Positions 16,211 to 24,861 of a DNA stretch of 64,000 nt are shown here, piece by piece; position 1 is the first letter of the stretch; each line of letters opens with the position of its first letter. The notes under the pieces are model-generated. The model did not search any database and was not told the origin of the DNA. It worked only from the letters and a program-made list of their open reading frames with translations. Made by a program: the position numbers and the translations under genes. Source of the stretch: Tenacibaculum sp. 190524A02b. GTDB lineage: Bacteria; Bacteroidota; Bacteroidia; Flavobacteriales; Flavobacteriaceae. The stretch lies in NCBI RefSeq assembly GCF_964036645.1, contig NZ_OZ038525.1, positions 3,972,001 to 4,036,000 on the forward strand, in the 5' to 3' direction.

Positions 16211-17092
16211 TTACTTTTTTAAAGGGTAAAGTTCTTGATTAATAAAATCTTTAGGGAAATGCTCGTCACCTTCAAAACCAATTTCTATATCACGTCCGTT
16301 GTATGGAATATAGTTGGTATTAAAAAGATAATCCCAAATACTTAGGGTAATTCCAAAGTTAACACCGTTTTGTCTTTCAGGTGGTAGTTCTTTGGCGTGG
16401 TGCCAAATATGCATTTTAGGATTGTTGAAAATGTATTTTAAAATGCCATAATCTATATTGATGTTTGCATGGTTTAAATGTCCAATGGTAATATTAAAAA
16501 AGTGAACAATAGCTACATCTTGTGCTGTAAAACCGCCCATAATAGCTAAGGGGATATATTTCATAGAATTGTACACAACAGGTTCCATCCAATGGTATCT
16601 TAAATGTGCGGCAAATCCCATTTGTTTTACCGAGTGGTGTACTTTATGAAAGTTCCATAAAAAAGGGTATTTATGTAATAAAGTATGTGTAAACCATTGC
16701 ACAAAATCAAGTACCACAAAAAACACTATTAATCGTAACCAATAAGGAAAGCTATTAATGTCGAATAATTGAAAGCTAGCAACCGATAGGTTAAAAGAAC
16801 CAAGGAGATCATTCAATAGCTTTTCGGTAGTGTTGGAAAGTGCGATTAATACAATAAGATTAAGTAAAAAGAAATTAAAGAACATATAAAAAGTATCTAA
16901 CCAGAAATCTTTTCTAAAAGCCGACTGGTTTTTGCGCCAAGGAAATACTAATTCTAATATCCATACTATTAGGGAAATAATAATAAGACCGTAAAAGTAA
17001 TTATCCCATTGGGTTTGAAATAATACGGATTGTTTTAGGTAGTTCCAATAGCCAGTATAGGAGTTTTTTATAAGTTCTAAATATTCATTCAT
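16211..17092 (-). CDS. sterol desaturase / fatty acid hydroxylase superfamily protein
   Basis: 293 residues, integral membrane. The family's di-iron histidine clusters are present in order: HTLLH near residue 136, HKVHHS near 150, then HLNHAN and HIWHHAKE near 230. Several membrane helices precede and separate them. These enzymes use two iron atoms and O2 to hydroxylate or desaturate lipids or C-H bonds. In this operon a lipid or ether-linked arsenical substrate is possible (arsenolipids), but nothing in the sequence proves that. The start ATG at 17092 gives a standard N-terminus; the gap to the previous gene is 43 bases. Confidence 0.85.
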   Translation of the reverse strand: MNEYLELIKNSYTGYWNYLKQSVLFQTQWDNYFYGLIIISLIVWILELVFPWRKNQSAFRKDFWLDTFYMFFNFFLLNLIVLIALSNTTEKLLNDLLGSFNLSVASFQLFDINSFPYWLRLIVFFVVLDFVQWFTHTLLHKYPFLWNFHKVHHSVKQMGFAAHLRYHWMEPVVYNSMKYIPLAIMGGFTAQDVAIVHFFNITIGHLNHANINIDYGILKYIFNNPKMHIWHHAKELPPERQNGVNFGITLSIWDYLFNTNYIPYNGRDIEIGFEGDEHFPKDFINQELYPLKK

Positions 17093-17135
17093 GTTACATT
17101 CTAATCATCCTTTAAAAATAGTGAATTTATAAGAT

Positions 17136-17972
17136 TTAGTTATTTATTAATGTTGTCAAGTCTTTATTTTTCCATTGGCGTTCTTCTGTAGGGAGTATTT
17201 CCATGTTGTCCCAAATACCAGAAATCAATGTTTTAGCATAGGCATTAGGTAGTCCAAATAAAGTCATTAACCTATTGGCTTCTTTGTAGTTATAATTTAA
17301 GGTTTTAAAGGTGTAGTTAAAACCATTTGTATCATCTATAATAGCATACCATACATGAGGCTTTCCATTATTAGCAGGCATACCAATTACGCCAGGGTTT
17401 ATCCATAAATTATCTTTGTTGGTATGTGTAAAAGGGAGTCCGCAATGCCCAGCAATAATAATAGTACTATCTGTGGCAGTAAAAGAAGCTTGTTTGGTGT
17501 TCCACGGAGTAGATTTAAAAACAAACTCAGAAATATGTTGATAGCTTCCGTGTACTATTGTACATTTTTTATGATTGTAAGTAAAGCTAATATGATCTGG
17601 TAAAGATTGCATCCAATCAATAGAAGTTTTAGATAACTGTTGTTGTGCAAAAGGATACCAAGATTTAGAAAAAGTATCGCATCGAGTACCAGCTTTAAAA
17701 TCACAACCACAATCGGTATCTCCGTTTCGTAATTGTTGCTCTACATTACCAATAATACTTTGCGCACCCCATTTAATAAACGTACCTAAGGTTTGTTCCG
17801 GTTGTGCGCAATAGCCTATAATATCTCCAGTACAAAAACAATTTTCTGGCAAAATGTTTTCTTGCTCTGCAATATTTATAAGTGCCTCTAGTGCTTGTAG
17901 GTTGCTGTAAACTCCCCCAAAAAGCAGAAGTTTTCCTTTTATGGTTCCTAAATCTATTGTTTTTTTATCCAT
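17136..17972 (-). CDS. atypical metallophosphoesterase-fold protein, Cys-rich
   Basis: I choose ATG 17972 (MDKKTIDLGT, 278 residues), which overlaps the symporter stop by 19 bases. The fold is recognisable as YfcE-like: motif II CTGDIIGYCAQP (Gly49-Asp50), motif III GNVEQQL (75-81), IVHGSY (His141), AGHCGLPF (175-181) and the C-terminal INPGVIGMP. But the motif I metal ligands DxH are replaced: the usual SDIHGN reads GGVYSN (19-24). The last GHTH reads GHCG. It has gained CFC (45-47), Cys55 and DCGCDFKAGTRC (87-98). This suggests altered metal chemistry or thiol-based arsenic binding instead of ordinary phosphatase activity (inference). Confidence 0.75.
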   Translation of the reverse strand: MDKKTIDLGTIKGKLLLFGGVYSNLQALEALINIAEQENILPENCFCTGDIIGYCAQPEQTLGTFIKWGAQSIIGNVEQQLRNGDTDCGCDFKAGTRCDTFSKSWYPFAQQQLSKTSIDWMQSLPDHISFTYNHKKCTIVHGSYQHISEFVFKSTPWNTKQASFTATDSTIIIAGHCGLPFTHTNKDNLWINPGVIGMPANNGKPHVWYAIIDDTNGFNYTFKTLNYNYKEANRLMTLFGLPNAYAKTLISGIWDNMEILPTEERQWKNKDLTTLINN

Positions 17973-19297
17973 ACAGGTACTAAATAAAGAATGAAACAAG
18001 TAATACTTCCCCAAACATTAATCCATAATAAATTAGCATATTTACCAGAGGTGAAAATTAATGAAGAGGGAAATGTGTTAAAAACGAGTAAAAAGCCAAA
18101 AACGAGTCCACCACCTACAGAGAGGTAAAAGCTAATTTTAGGCGCTTTTATTTTCCAAAGTATAAAAACTGGTGCTAAGCCTATAACCATAGTACCACTA
18201 ATAGTGGTGGCTGATAGGATAGAGGCATCCAAAAACACAGGGATAGTTCCTATGATGGTAACTGCAACCATAACTAGTCTACCAAAAGAAACAGTAGGTT
18301 TTATGTTTAGATCTATAGCTATTAGTTTAGCGGTAGAAGAAAAAGTAGAGTCTAGTGTTGAGGCTGCTGAGGTAATCATAATAAAATTAATGACTAGTAA
18401 AATACCAATACCAAAAGTTTTACTGAAAGCTACAGCGGCTTGTCCTTCTAATCCTTTAGATTGCGCAAAAATACCCACAAAACTAAATAGTACAATACAA
18501 ACAAAGCCAATAACAGTTGCCCAAAGAAAACTTTTTAAAGTAGTTTTAGGGTTGCTAATAAACCCACGGTCTGTTAATACGGGGTCGTGAAACGGGTAGC
18601 TGAAAGATTGTATAAGCGCTGCAATAATTAGGTTGCCTCCTAAAGCCATACTCCATGTGCCTGAATTGGTAATGGTGTTTACAGTGAAATTATCGGTAGA
18701 AAAAATAGTCCAAAGAATAATACTTAAAAGGATAGCAAAAAACACCATTTGAACAGCATCTGTAAATATACTACTGCTAAGCCCACCTTTTAAAGCATAA
18801 GCTAAGGTTAATAAAGTGAAAACAAGAATAGCACTGTAATAAGAAGTGCTACCTGCATTGCCAAAATAAGAACCAATTACCATGGTGTTGGACCAAATTT
18901 CATTAAAAAGTCGGATAAGTATTACTATTGAAAACACAAGAATGGAGGTATTGCCAAATCTTGTGTTTAAAAACTGATGAATACTATTAAAATTACCTTG
19001 GGTACGTAATTGGTATATAACTATACCTGCAACGGCAAAAGATAGATAGTAAGCTGCATATGCAATACCGCCAACTAAACCAAAGTGTAATCCTAAATTA
19101 GCAGCGTTGGTTATACTCTTGGCAAAAATCCAAGATATAACTAAGCTTCCAGTTAATAGTATGGCATTGGGAGCTTTGTTTTTTTTAGAAGCATTAAAAA
19201 ATGCTTCTTTAGTTTTAGCTATAGGTGCAAAAACTAAAAACAAAATGCTAGAAACTATTAAAAGTCCCCATTGCCATATTTGTATAGATTCATTCAT
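17954..19297 (-). CDS. sodium:solute symporter (SSS) family transporter
   Basis: 447 residues, about 12-13 hydrophobic helices, with the SSS-type NSIHQFLNTRFGNTS and GGLSSSIFTDAVQMVFF motifs (the latter is the family's core helix). SSS proteins couple sodium entry to uptake of sugars, amino acids, nucleosides or organic ions across the inner membrane. It follows SusD by 12 bases and so forms an outer-to-inner membrane import path: SusC/SusD, periplasm, then this symporter. The substrate is unknown; an arsenosugar-like or nucleoside-like compound fits the context (inference). A short-chain C-terminus ends in basic residues WIKKQ. Confidence 0.85.
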   Translation of the reverse strand: MNESIQIWQWGLLIVSSILFLVFAPIAKTKEAFFNASKKNKAPNAILLTGSLVISWIFAKSITNAANLGLHFGLVGGIAYAAYYLSFAVAGIVIYQLRTQGNFNSIHQFLNTRFGNTSILVFSIVILIRLFNEIWSNTMVIGSYFGNAGSTSYYSAILVFTLLTLAYALKGGLSSSIFTDAVQMVFFAILLSIILWTIFSTDNFTVNTITNSGTWSMALGGNLIIAALIQSFSYPFHDPVLTDRGFISNPKTTLKSFLWATVIGFVCIVLFSFVGIFAQSKGLEGQAAVAFSKTFGIGILLVINFIMITSAASTLDSTFSSTAKLIAIDLNIKPTVSFGRLVMVAVTIIGTIPVFLDASILSATTISGTMVIGLAPVFILWKIKAPKISFYLSVGGGLVFGFLLVFNTFPSSLIFTSGKYANLLWINVWGSITCFILYLVPVWIKKQ

Positions 19298-19309
19298 AAA
19301 TATTTTTAA

Positions 19310-20737
19310 CTATTGATTCCACCATACCTTAAAGTTGATACTGTTATTATCTGTAGCTAGTGCTGCTTTTGTATAATTTATTTTGTTTAAAGTTTCTTCT
19401 TCAGCAGGATAAGGCATTCTAATAGGAATTAGTCCGTTGTTTAAACTTGCTGAAACTGGTTTTAGGTTAGGGAATCCTGTACGACGATATTCAATCCATC
19501 CTTCATATCCGTTAATAGTATTGGCAATCCATTTTTGAGTAATAATTTGCTCTAGTCCTTTAGTGGTATCAAAAGCAGCGGTTGTATTTAAATAATCAGT
19601 TGGAAGTGTAATGTTCCAATACTCAAAAGCTTGTGTGGTTGCCAAATCATATAGTTCTTTGCTGTTTGCACTAATGATTCCTTTGTGTGCAGCTTCAGCT
19701 AATAAAAAATTAGTTTCCCAAGCTGTCATGTAATTTGCTTTAAGATCTCCAGTGTTTTCTCTGAAAATAGTGCCAGCTAAAGAATAATCACTTAAAGAAA
19801 TGGTGGTTTGTGAAGCATCAATTCCGTTAATTAACCCGTTGTATTCATTGCCAGTAGCGTTGCCAAAAGGACGAAATAGTATGGCTACTCGTGGATCGTT
19901 AAGAGTGTATAATACTTCCTCAATAGTTTCAGACATTACAAAGTTGTTAAAATCACCAGCTCTTAAACGTGCCATTCTAAAATTGTTAGGTTCACTATTA
20001 GTAAATTGAAAAATAGCATTTTCGGCATTCGTTTTAATATAGTTGCTTTCTGTTACAAGAGTTTGTAATTCAGTAGAAACATTTTGTTTAGAAGAAATTC
20101 TAATTAGCGCTTTTATATGTAATGAATTAGCAAACTTAATCCAATTGTTTAAGTTACCGTTATATAATACATCGCCTTCTAAAGGTAGGTTTCCGTTGTA
20201 GTTTTGAATAGCAGTAATTCCTTTTTTTAAGTTGTCTATAATTCCACCATTACTAAGGTAAATACTTTCTTGCGAATCATATTTTGGGGTTGCTGTTTTT
20301 TTATCGCCAGAAAAAGCTTCGCTATATGGAACATCACCAAATAAATCGGTTAAAGCCATGCTCATATAGGCCTTAAAAATTAAAGCAGGACCTTCATAAA
20401 CTTTAAAAGCAGTGTTGGTTTGTGATTTATTAAGAATAATTTCATTATCTCGAAGATTGGTGTAAAAAATCTCCCAAGGATTTCCTCCTAGTTGTGGTGA
20501 TTTTAAAGCATGTCTGTCAAATAAGTTAAAATCTAAGGCGGTAAGTTGTTGACTTAGTAGGTTTCCAGCAACAAATCCTTCGTAAGACATGGCTTCTCCG
20601 TAGTTATATATTACTTTTCTAAGTAATAAATTAGGTTGAACATCTACAGGGAAGTTTGGGTTTGTATTAATGTCTTCAAAATCTTTTGTGCATCCTACCA
20701 ATAGTAATGCAATAGCTATGTATATAATTTTTTTCAT
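19310..20737 (-). CDS. SusD/RagB family outer-membrane lipoprotein
   Basis: The start ATG 20737 (MKKIIYIAIALLLVGCTKDF) gives a lipoprotein signal with the lipobox LVGC at residues 15-18. The 475 residues show SusD features: FEDINTNPNFP near the mature N-terminus, TPR-like helical segments, FTNSEPNNFR and a C-terminal INGYEGWIEYRRTGFPNL, which is the classic SusD tail. SusD captures ligands at the cell surface and acts as a lid over SusC. It follows the SusC gene by 13 bases. The divergent specificity of such proteins prevents a ligand assignment. Being inside an arsenic operon is unusual. Confidence 0.93.
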   Translation of the reverse strand: MKKIIYIAIALLLVGCTKDFEDINTNPNFPVDVQPNLLLRKVIYNYGEAMSYEGFVAGNLLSQQLTALDFNLFDRHALKSPQLGGNPWEIFYTNLRDNEIILNKSQTNTAFKVYEGPALIFKAYMSMALTDLFGDVPYSEAFSGDKKTATPKYDSQESIYLSNGGIIDNLKKGITAIQNYNGNLPLEGDVLYNGNLNNWIKFANSLHIKALIRISSKQNVSTELQTLVTESNYIKTNAENAIFQFTNSEPNNFRMARLRAGDFNNFVMSETIEEVLYTLNDPRVAILFRPFGNATGNEYNGLINGIDASQTTISLSDYSLAGTIFRENTGDLKANYMTAWETNFLLAEAAHKGIISANSKELYDLATTQAFEYWNITLPTDYLNTTAAFDTTKGLEQIITQKWIANTINGYEGWIEYRRTGFPNLKPVSASLNNGLIPIRMPYPAEEETLNKINYTKAALATDNNSINFKVWWNQ

Positions 20738-20750
20738 TTTAAATTCTTTT

Positions 20751-23700
20751 TTAGAAATTAACACCTAGTTTAAAACCAAAACTTCTTGTAGTAGCGTACG
20801 ACATGTCTTCTACACCACTTACAATTCCTTGTCCTTGAACTGCTAGTTGTTCAGGATCAAAATGAGGTGTGTTGCTAATAGCAAAAAGATTTCTACCTAT
20901 AAAAGAAAGGTTAACATCAGCACCATTTTTTACAAAACCAAAAGCATTGTTTTTTAAATGAAAAGTATAGCCTAATGAAAATTGCCTAAGTTTTAAGAAA
21001 GAAGCGTCATATACATTATTTTCCTCGTGGTTTCTATCGTAATATTGCCTGTAATAACTTTCGGGGGTTACAGCTGTGGTGTTAGGTGTATAGATTGGAT
21101 TTTGTGTAGTACCTGTGTTTACCACACCTTCTGCGATAATGCCAGTTTCAGGTCTGTAAGCAGTTTCTTCTAATTGACCTGCTACACCTGCTAAAGATAA
21201 TGTTCTTGATACTAGTTCGCCTCCTTGACGCCAATCGAATAAAAAGTTAAGGTTCCAGTTTTTATAAGTAAAGCTATTGTTGAATCCTACCATAAAATCT
21301 GGATTGTAATTCCCTAGTTTTTTTAGTGTCGGGTCTGCTATAAATCTACCTTCAGGAGTTAATACAAAATCACCGTTTTCATTTTTTAGGTAACCAGTTC
21401 CGTAAAAATCACCAATACGCCCGCCTTCTTCAACTTGAAACCAAACGGTTTGGTCAGGGTTGTTGTAAACTCTTGAATAAGCTAACGTAATTCTTCCACT
21501 GTCTTGCGGAAGAGATTGCACGGTAGAAATATTTTTACTAAAGTTAACTGTGGTATTCCATGTAAAGTTACTTGTTTTAATAGGAGTTGTATTTAAAACT
21601 ACTTCAACTCCTTCAGAACGAACTTTTCCGCCATTAATAACTTGTTGTTTAAAGCCTGAAGAAATAGGAATAGGTAAGGATAGGATTTGATTTTTCGTAA
21701 TGGCGTTATAGTAGGTAAAGTCTACATTTAATCGATCATTAAAAAAACGTATATCTGTACCTATTTCAAACGAGGTTGTTTTTTCTGGTTGTAAGTTTGG
21801 ATTAGAGATAAAATCTTGACTGGTAAAGCTTGGTTGTGAATTAACCGTTGTTGTGGGGATAAATGTTTGTGAGGTTTGATAAGGGTTAGTATCGTTACCA
21901 ACTTGAGCTATACTGGCTCTAAGTTTAGCAAAAGAAATAATTTTAGGTAAACTCAATACTTTGTTTAAAACCAAGCTAGTGGATGCAGAAGGGTAGAAAA
22001 AAGACGTGTTTTCTGCCGATACTGGCGTAGCTAAAGCACTAGACCAATCGTTTCTACCTGTTATATCTAAAAATAAAAAGTCTTTATAACCTACTTTAAA
22101 TAACCCATATAAGCTATTAATGCGTTTTTTAGAATTGAAATCGAAAGTTTCAATAGGCGATGCAGCATTGTTAAAACTAAAAATACTTGGTTGAGCAAGT
22201 TGAGTGGTTTGTATTTGAGTGGTACTTGCCTTTTGGTCTAATCGGTTTCCTCCTAACGAAATATCAAATGTAAAATCATCTATTTTAGGAGTGTAGTTAA
22301 TTAAAAAATCAGTATTCAACTCTCGGTAGGTAACATTATGTTCTGCATATGCACCGTTTCTAAATCGGTTGGTACTAAAGTTTCTCAAAAATGTACGTTT
22401 TTCACTAGAGTAATCCATTCCAGTACGTAGTGTAATGTTTAGGTTTTTGGCAATTTCCTGTTTAAGAGAAAAATTCCCAAAAACGCGATCCCTATTAAAA
22501 CTATTTCTGTTTTCAAAAAGAATAAAATAAGGATTATCAAAGAAGGTATAGTTAAAAGAAAATTGTTGTCTGCCTTCCAAGCCAGGTTGCCAATAGTTTT
22601 TTAAGTTGTCTATGTTTAAAGATCGAGGTCCCCAAGCTACTAAAGAATAATTAACGTTCTCTGATCCGTAACCGTTTGATGGTCTGTTGTCACTACTACT
22701 ATTTACATAGTTTATATGAGTAGTAATTGTTGTCTTTTTAGACGGTTTAAAATTTAAGTTAGTAGCAACGGTATAACGTTCTAAGTTTACTCCAGGGATA
22801 ATAGATTCACTATTTAAATTAGTAAAAGAAAAACGATAGTTTCCTTTTTTAAACCCAGAACCTATAGCAATATTATTAATGGTAGTTACACCAGTTTGAT
22901 AAAAGTTTTTTAAATTATCTGGATTGGAAACAAAAGGAGTTGGTGTAATTGGTAAGCCATTATATAAAGAAGTATCACCACCTCTTACTATTTGCCCGTT
23001 GGCTAAGGTAACAGGACTGTCAAATTGAGGAATTAAATTTCCTTGGTCTAATTTAGGTCCCCAACTATAAGTAATGTTATCATTTGTGCCTGCACCAAGT
23101 CCATTAACAAATTCAAAGTTTCCAGAGTTTCCTTGTCCGTATAAATTTTGAAACTGAGGTAAACGAAAAGCTTCTTCAATAAATAAAGAAGAATTAAAAC
23201 TTACATTAAACTTATCGGTAGCTTTTTTAGTATTGATAAGAATTACTCCGTTGGAGGCTCTTGTACCATACAATGCAGCTGCATTAGCTCCTTTTAAAAC
23301 AGAAACTGATGCAATATCATCTGGATTTATCTCCATGGCTCCGTTACCAAAATCAACTTCTTGAAATCCTGCAGCGGCCTCAGAGGTAAAGTTGAAAATA
23401 GTATTGTTGTTTATTGGGGTTCCATCAATAACAAAAAGAGGATTGTTATTAGTGAAAGATTGTTCACCACGAATAGTAATTTTTGATGAAGAACCAACAC
23501 CTGTAGCATTTCCACTTGTAATAGTAACACCTGCTAGTTTACCTGTTAAATTATCAAGAAAGTTAACCGATTTAACATCAGAAATGTCTTTTGATTTTAT
23601 GCTTTGAATTGTGTAACCTAATTCTTTACTAGTTCTTTTCTTGTTTAATGCTGTAATAACCACTTCATTCAATCCTGTAGTTGCTTCGGTTAAAGAAATG

Positions 23701-23966
23701 TTGATGTTTTTTTGAAGTCCAATTTTAATTTCTTGTGTGTTGTAACCAACAGAAGAGAATACCAAAATGTTGTTTTTATTATTGGTGTTAATTGTGTAAG
23801 TACCGTTTTCGTTGGTGGTAGTTCCTATAGTGGTATTTTTAAGAACTACATTAACATAAGGTATAGGGTTTCCGTCTGTTGCTGAGGTTACTTTTCCAGT
23901 AATAATATGCTGTGCATTTATTATAGCGCAAAAGCAAATTGCTAATGCAAGTAATAATTGTTTCAT
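20751..23966 (-). CDS. SusC/RagA family TonB-linked outer-membrane transporter
   Basis: 1071 residues with signal peptide (MKQLLLALAICFCAIINAQ), CarboxypepD_reg-like domain (HIITGKVTSATDGNPIPYVN, about 19-105), and a plug with GQLTGKLAGV-like NLTGKLAGVTITSG and SVLKGANAAALYGTRASNGV, the SusC signature. A large beta-barrel follows, ending in FGFKLGVNF. It moves ligands captured by SusD across the outer membrane using TonB. It is the first gene of the tight part of the operon. A palindrome lies 42 bases upstream of its start. Confidence 0.95.
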   Translation of the reverse strand: MKQLLLALAICFCAIINAQHIITGKVTSATDGNPIPYVNVVLKNTTIGTTTNENGTYTINTNNKNNILVFSSVGYNTQEIKIGLQKNINISLTEATTGLNEVVITALNKKRTSKELGYTIQSIKSKDISDVKSVNFLDNLTGKLAGVTITSGNATGVGSSSKITIRGEQSFTNNNPLFVIDGTPINNNTIFNFTSEAAAGFQEVDFGNGAMEINPDDIASVSVLKGANAAALYGTRASNGVILINTKKATDKFNVSFNSSLFIEEAFRLPQFQNLYGQGNSGNFEFVNGLGAGTNDNITYSWGPKLDQGNLIPQFDSPVTLANGQIVRGGDTSLYNGLPITPTPFVSNPDNLKNFYQTGVTTINNIAIGSGFKKGNYRFSFTNLNSESIIPGVNLERYTVATNLNFKPSKKTTITTHINYVNSSSDNRPSNGYGSENVNYSLVAWGPRSLNIDNLKNYWQPGLEGRQQFSFNYTFFDNPYFILFENRNSFNRDRVFGNFSLKQEIAKNLNITLRTGMDYSSEKRTFLRNFSTNRFRNGAYAEHNVTYRELNTDFLINYTPKIDDFTFDISLGGNRLDQKASTTQIQTTQLAQPSIFSFNNAASPIETFDFNSKKRINSLYGLFKVGYKDFLFLDITGRNDWSSALATPVSAENTSFFYPSASTSLVLNKVLSLPKIISFAKLRASIAQVGNDTNPYQTSQTFIPTTTVNSQPSFTSQDFISNPNLQPEKTTSFEIGTDIRFFNDRLNVDFTYYNAITKNQILSLPIPISSGFKQQVINGGKVRSEGVEVVLNTTPIKTSNFTWNTTVNFSKNISTVQSLPQDSGRITLAYSRVYNNPDQTVWFQVEEGGRIGDFYGTGYLKNENGDFVLTPEGRFIADPTLKKLGNYNPDFMVGFNNSFTYKNWNLNFLFDWRQGGELVSRTLSLAGVAGQLEETAYRPETGIIAEGVVNTGTTQNPIYTPNTTAVTPESYYRQYYDRNHEENNVYDASFLKLRQFSLGYTFHLKNNAFGFVKNGADVNLSFIGRNLFAISNTPHFDPEQLAVQGQGIVSGVEDMSYATTRSFGFKLGVNF

Positions 23967-24007
23967 GTGACTTTTTTAGATGTTTTCTAAAATTGAATTA
24001 ATTGCCA

Positions 24008-24021
24008 AGTCTATTTAGACT
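24008..24021. promoter_or_regulatory. palindrome upstream of susC, candidate operator
   Basis: AGTCTA-TT-TAGACT is an inverted repeat with 6-bp arms, slightly extendable to CC...GG. It lies 42 bases upstream of susC and overlaps a weak -7-like box on the minus strand (TAGACTTG). It has no T tract. The position suggests regulator binding, but no regulator gene is in the cluster and the repeat does not resemble a classic ArsR site. Confidence 0.35.
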
Positions 24022-24060
24022 GGACTGTTTTTAAATCTTGTAAAAAAAATATGTAAGAAA

Positions 24061-24747
24061 TTATAAAGAAAGATAAGTTGGTGAACCTTTATTAAAGATG
24101 TTTTGGAGATAATTTATCTTTTGAATAGGTGAAAAATAATAAAATACTACCTTGAATGAGGAAATGATTTTTCTAATAATATTATGTAATATTTTTTCAG
24201 TGTTAAAACGAAAAAGAAAGTATTTTAAATCATCACAAGAATCAATATCTTTTAAGTAAGTAAGGGATGTTACCTGGTTGTGTTGTAGTAGTAGTTTATG
24301 TAATGCTGTAAAAAGAAAATTGGTTTGCCAAGGAAGTTGCAAGAATTGTTGTTTGTTAAAATGCTTTTTATGAAAGGCAATTAAGTAAGCACCTCCGTCT
24401 AATGATGGTCCAAGTACACTTTGTTGGTTTTCTAATTGTGTAAAAGCTTTTTTTAAATGCTTTGTTTTTAAATCTGGACTATCATTTCCAATAGCAATAA
24501 CTTTATGGTAGCCTTTAGCGAAAATTGTTTCAATAGCATTGGTAAAACGCTCTCCAAAAGTTTTGCCTTTTTGAAGTGTTTCATCAAATAAAACTATATC
24601 AAAACTGGTTTTTTTTGCTACTTGTACTACTCTATGGTTTAAGTAATCAAATAATTCACTTCCCTGTGGTACACTTTTTTGTTTAGTTTCTTGAGAAGAA
24701 GAATTAGCAAAAATTAAAACAGCTACATCATTTTGCTTGTGAGGCAT
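24061..24747 (-). CDS. divergent TIGR04282/DUF2064-like protein
   Basis: 228 residues. The core VIAIGNDSPDLKTKHLKKAF followed by SVLGPSLDGGAYLIAF aligns with VIIGSDLYDLKAHH and VIGPAEDGGYYLLGL of the TIGR04282 protein at 15583-16185, so it is a paralogue. But the N-terminal nucleotide-binding loop (RNPxxGxVKTRLA in the other copy) is missing; here it reads FANSSSQETKQKS. The C-terminus is longer with a basic, hydrophobic tail. It may be a non-catalytic or changed-specificity version. It is upstream of susC in the same direction with a 94-base gap and no terminator, so it probably belongs to the cluster. Confidence 0.75.
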   Translation of the reverse strand: MPHKQNDVAVLIFANSSSQETKQKSVPQGSELFDYLNHRVVQVAKKTSFDIVLFDETLQKGKTFGERFTNAIETIFAKGYHKVIAIGNDSPDLKTKHLKKAFTQLENQQSVLGPSLDGGAYLIAFHKKHFNKQQFLQLPWQTNFLFTALHKLLLQHNQVTSLTYLKDIDSCDDLKYFLFRFNTEKILHNIIRKIISSFKVVFYYFSPIQKINYLQNIFNKGSPTYLSL

Positions 24748-24809
24748 TTAAGTGTTTTACTTTAAGTTATGGTTAAAGAAGTCGTGTTATAATTCATATC
24801 ATTACAAAA

Positions 24810-24836
24810 AAACCGCTAAGAATTTCTTAACGGTTT
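24810..24836 (-). terminator. hairpin terminator after hemD
   Basis: AAACCG-C-TAAGA pairs with TCTTA-A-CGGTTT (one mismatch) around a three-base loop. On the minus strand it is followed by U residues. It lies 26 bases after the hemD stop and separates hemD from the arsenosugar-type cluster. Confidence 0.8.
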
Positions 24837-24861
24837 AAATATTTTTAAAAAGATGTTATTT

